Assembly: GCA_905221605.1 (NCBI GenBank)
Contig: CAJNDS010002241.1
Coordinates: forward strand, 126,501 to 190,500
Reading direction: 5' to 3'
Origin: Symbiodinium natans
Taxonomy: Eukaryota > Sar > Dinophyceae > Suessiales > Symbiodiniaceae
DNA: 64,000 bases
Shown: positions 60,836 through 64,000 of the stretch, piece after piece
How the letters are laid out: each line of letters begins with the position of its first letter
Position numbering within the stretch: the stretch's first letter is position 1
Notes under the pieces: generated by a model
What the model was told of the DNA's origin: nothing
Databases searched by the model: none
The model's input: the letters and a program-made list of their open reading frames with translations, nothing else
Program-made: the position numbers and the translations under genes

Positions 60836-60978
60836 GTTTAGGGTTTAGGGTTTAGGGTTTAGGGTTTAGGGTTTAGGGTTTAGGGTTTAGGGTTTAGGGT
60901 TTAGGGTTTAGGGTTTAGGGTTTAGGGCTTAGGGCTTAGGGTTTAGGGTTTAGGGTTTAGGGTTTAGGGTGTAGGGTC
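60836..60978 (+). repeat. ITR array, about 19 TTTAGGG units
   Basis: Long TTTAGGG array with two TTAGGGC units. Confidence 0.97.
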
Positions 60979-61054
60979 TTAGAGGTTAGGGTTTAGGGGT
61001 TTCGGGGTTGAAGCTCCTTAACCCTAAGCGCTGGAACCTTGGGCTTCCTACCCA

Positions 61055-61260
61055 GGGTTTAGGGTTTAGGGTTTAGGGTTTAGGGTTTAGGGTTTAGGGT
61101 TTAGGGCCCTAGGCCCTCCTTAGTAGGAAGCTGTGGACTTGGGCGCCCAGGGCATTGAGGTGCCTGACTCTTCGGGCTTCGGGTTAAGTTTAAGCGCTTG
61201 GGTTTAGGGTTTAGGGTTTAGGGTTTAGGGTTTAGGGTTTAGGGTTTAGGGTTTAGGGGG
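61055..61260 (+). repeat. Two ITR arrays separated by a unique piece
   Basis: TTTAGGG arrays at about 61055-61106 and 61199-61259 bracket roughly 90 bp of unique sequence. Confidence 0.95.
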
Positions 61261-61735
61261 TAGCTGTGGTAAATCGCAAGTCGGTCAGGTGGTTCAGCCA
61301 GCTGGCAGCAAACCTTTTCAGCCCAAAACCGGGATCCTAAACCCTAGACACCACACTCCGGGATCATCTTGGGGGGGGGGAATGAAGATACTAACTAGGG
61401 TTTAGGGTTTAGGGTTTAGGGTTTGGGGTTTGGGGTTTAGGGTTTAGGGTTTAGTGTTTAGGGTTTAGGGTTTAGGGTTTAGGGTTTAGCTGAACATCTG
61501 CCAACCTCGCTCCGAGGGCTGGTTGCAAGAAGCAAGAAGAGTCTCCGAAGCCATGGACTCCAAAACGCCCACTTGGGAAAACGATCTCGAATGCGACCCT
61601 AAACCCTAAACCCTAAACCCCAAACCCAAAACCCTCAGAGTGCCCTCTCGGACTTGACCTTCTCATGGTCCACTCTGGCGGCTGGGGAGACTTGGTCCTA
61701 GACCGGGACCTCCCCCGCTCAGCTTCTGGCCACGG

Positions 61736-62059
61736 CAGCTAGTGGTCGCCACGAGCGGGACACCCTCCACGCTCAAGCCAAGAAAGACGCTCTCTGAGGA
61801 GCCGCTCCCTCTCAGCGTCGTGCCCAGACCAGAAGGCGATACGGTCCGCTACAAGCTTTTTGTGCAGCGGCCGTCTTACGCGATCTTGAGTCGCGCCTCC
61901 CCTAGTAGATGCGAGTAGCCTTGGGTCCCTTCCAGGCCTGTTTGCATATCTCTTTCGCGATAGAACATGCTGGTGGAACACTCCCGGCGAGTTGCTTCTG
62001 AGTGGGGTACGAGAGTGCTGCTGCAACCTTAGGAGTGCGAGTCTTAATCTCCCGATCAA
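61736..62059 (-). CDS. Coding candidate, basic protein C-terminus
   Basis: A 106-codon frame on the minus strand. The distal part reads RRPLHKKLVADRIAFWSGHD then AERERLLRERLSWLERGG, followed by CPARGDH and a stop. Third-position bias is moderate. The region has no ITR for about 440 bp. It is basic and charged-helical. No family recognised; the first ATG may not be the true start. Confidence 0.45.
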
Positions 62060-62394
62060 CTTCCTAAACGCAACCGGCCCTAAACTCTAACCGAACCCTA
62101 ACCCCCTAAGCCGAACTGCCCTGGAGGGGGCATCGGTTGGAAAAGCCACAGCCCTAAAACCCTGAACCCTATATGCCCTAAACGGCCCTAGACCCTAAAC
62201 CCAAAATATAAACCCTAAACCCTAAACCCTAAATCCTGATCCTAAACCCTAAACCCTCTTCCCAAACCCTAAACACTAAACCCTAAACCCTATTCCCAAA
62301 CCCCGGAACCCGAAACACTAAACCTGGTGCACCCGGCAGTCCGCCTTGTGAAAGAAAATGTGGCTGCGCTCTGGGTGCCAGGGTGGGCCCTGCA

Positions 62395-62760
62395 CAGGCC
62401 ACTAGGTCTAGGCTTTAGGGTTTAGGGTTTCGGGTTTAGGGCTTAGGGCTTGCGGGTTTATGGGGTGTAGGGTCTCTAGGTGTTAGGGTTCAGGGTCTAG
62501 GGTTGCGGGTTTAGGGTTTAAAGGCTTTAGGGTTTAGGGCTTAGGGTTTGCGGGTTTATAGCGGTTAGGGTTTCTAGGGTTTGGGGTTTAGGGTTGCGGG
62601 TATAGGGTTGCGGGATTAGGGTTCATAGGGTTTGGGGTTTAAGGTTTAGGGCTTAGGGTTTGCGAGTTTATAGGGTTTAAGGTTTCTAGGGTTTAGGCTT
62701 TAGGGTCTAGGGTTGCGGGTTTAGGGTTTAGGGTTTAGGGTTTATAGGGATGTCGGGTTT
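62395..62760 (+). repeat. Degenerate ITR domain
   Basis: Interspersed TTTAGGG, TTGCGGGTTTA, TTTATAGGG and TTCTAGGGTTT units with a loose repeat of about 120 bp: GCTTAGGGTTTGCGGGTTTATAG-type blocks near 62440, 62540 and 62650. Confidence 0.85.
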
Positions 62761-63084
62761 ATATGGCTCGGGGTTTATCATGGATAGGTGTAAGTAGTAG
62801 TTAAGGGACTTATTTTCCTGAGGTCTAGTGCTTCTAAGCATGTGAGGGCCCTAACTCTGCTTGAAGTGGGCGGGAGGGGGGGGGGGACCTCTCCGTAAAG
62901 ACTCTCAAGCCCTGAAGTTAAGGTAGTGTGGCCGACAAGATTACTCGCTTAAACAAGTTCTGAAAACGTGTCTTACTTTCTGGGGTATCTGTACCCTTTT
63001 TGCCGGACGCAGGGGCAGCCAACAGGCACGCGCAAGAATTGAAACACGAATCAGCAACCCTGTCCTAAACCCCCCCCAAAAAAA

Positions 63085-63225
63085 CTTAAAGCCCCGAACC
63101 CTGAGCCCTCGACAGTCGACGTCCCACCTGCTCCCACAGTTGCGCGCACAAAGCCGTGTGCAACTGCCTCGGAGCACGTCTCCCAGGCTCCCGAAGCCAT
63201 GCACCCTCTGTTGGCGTCTAGAATT
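63085..63225. CDS. Exon candidate, strand unresolved
   Basis: The plus frame EPSTVDVPPAPTVARTKPCA then TASEHVSQAPEAMHPLLAS and two minus frames (ASGAWETCSEAVAHGFVR; MHGFGSLGDVLRGSC) are open with similar G/C third positions (64-72%). Something here is probably coding. Confidence 0.3.
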
Positions 63226-64000
63226 TGAGGATTCCGGAAAAACCTAAACCCTAAACACAAAACCCTACACCCTGAACGCAAGACCCCTGGAACATCCCTA
63301 AGCCCACTCTGGGGCATTTGGGGTGTTTAGGTGGCTGCCAGTATCGAACCCCGACCTCCCCGATTAGGAATATACAAACCCTAAGCCCTCAACAGGGTTT
63401 AGGGTTTAGGGTTTAGGGTTTAGGGTTTAGGGTTTAGGGCTTAGGGTTCAGGGTTCAGTCACCCACCAGCAAGAAAGAGGCCGACGCCCCAAAAGGCCCT
63501 CAACCCTGCGCCCGGATGGAGCACCCAACATGCCCAAGTGAAGTAATGAGCCCTGAGCCCTCAACCCCTCATCGGGTTTAGGGTTGACATCCTAAACCCT
63601 AGCCCTAAACCCTAAACCCTAAACCCTAAACCCTACACCCCCAAACCCTCAACTTGAGACCCCTGCCGGCTTCTGCGGCGTCAGTGGGAACGGCTGTGGC
63701 CTGGCGAAGCACAGAGGGCTGAGAGTTGGGGTATGTAGCTGGTATCCACATATACATAGAGCTTCTATCCTGAGCCCTAAGCCCTGAACCCTGCACCCTA
63801 GACCCTAAACCCTAAACCCTAAATCCTAAACCCTAAACCCTGAACCCTGAACCGAAATGTTCAGAGGAGTATGCTAGGACGCATCTGCCTGAAATTAGAG
63901 TTGGAGCCTAGGTGGCTTTCCAGCCTTGGTTTAGGGTGTTATACCCTAAATTGGGGGGGGGGGGGGGTAGAATTTAGGACTTAGGGTTTGGAGATTAGGG

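Larger units (their letters stand above)
17450..64000. repeat. ITR-rich domain, right part
   Basis: Telomeric arrays in both orientations recur to the end of the window with the same pattern as the left domain. Individual arrays of note are listed separately. Homopolymer G/C runs of about 15-21 bp occur at 45287, 48375, 52466 and 55258, among others. Confidence 0.97.

Noticed and set aside
1-64000. True chromosome end or subtelomere
   Set aside because: Arrays are short, in both orientations, spread over 64 kb and mixed with exon-like segments; no terminal array is present at either edge.
1-64000. CRISPR arrays, bacterial operons, ribosome binding sites
   Set aside because: Telomeric arrays and tandem repeats have no regular unique spacers. 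The sequence is eukaryotic in character and no prokaryotic gene organisation is visible.
1-64000. Dinoflagellate spliced-leader sequence
   Set aside because: I looked for the conserved TTTTGGCTCAAG end on both strands and did not find it, so the dinoflagellate assignment rests on indirect evidence.

Overview
The window looks like nuclear DNA of a large-genome alga. My best guess is a dinoflagellate-type genome, at moderate confidence. The reasons are: the TTTAGGG/CCCTAAA telomere unit; short, GC-rich-third-position exon-like islands of about 50-150 bp; several plausible GT-AG or GC-AG junctions; and many roughly 100 bp fold-back elements. No spliced-leader sequence, tRNA, rRNA or long ORF was recognised, and no gene could be named. 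Other TTTAGGG eukaryotes (plants, other algae) are not excluded. No searches were run, so every protein call is from reading frames alone.

The dominant feature is interstitial telomeric repeat (ITR) arrays, roughly one every few hundred bases and in both orientations, at about 0.6-12.5 kb and again from 17.45 kb to the end. Between arrays lie unique segments. Many are open in one frame with 65-85% G/C at third codon positions (hand counts) and end at splice-like sites next to, or made from, telomeric repeat. Most of the better exon candidates read on the minus strand; 54512-54602 is a clear plus-strand case. The picture is of split genes whose introns consist largely of ITRs and MITEs.

Several ITRs sit inside older sequence: within MITEs (4.8, 7.4 and 29.2 kb) and within apparent coding exons (6.0 and 9.35 kb). 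In four places they are flanked by direct duplications of 20-40 bp, as if inserted at staggered breaks. This is the most interesting observation here.

The interval 12.55-17.45 kb has no ITRs. It holds two good minus-strand exon candidates at its left edge, a decayed coding-type minisatellite, fold-back elements and a 1.6 kb AT-rich satellite with regularly spaced GC-rich boxes.

Mobile elements: about ten families of small palindromic elements, labelled A-J, L and M here for convenience. Family E has TA target duplications (Tc1/mariner-like). One complete miniature LTR retrotransposon (TRIM) lies at 26941-27691, with identical LTRs, a 5-bp target duplication, a tRNA-iMet-like primer site and a polypurine tract. 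It is nested in the terminal repeat of a MITE. Other repeats include a triplicated 311-328 bp unit (17.7-18.6 kb), a complex direct-repeat/fold-back locus (30.9-31.7 kb), a 55-bp satellite (53.4 kb) and a 1.1 kb G-rich expanded telomere-like array (55.8-56.9 kb).
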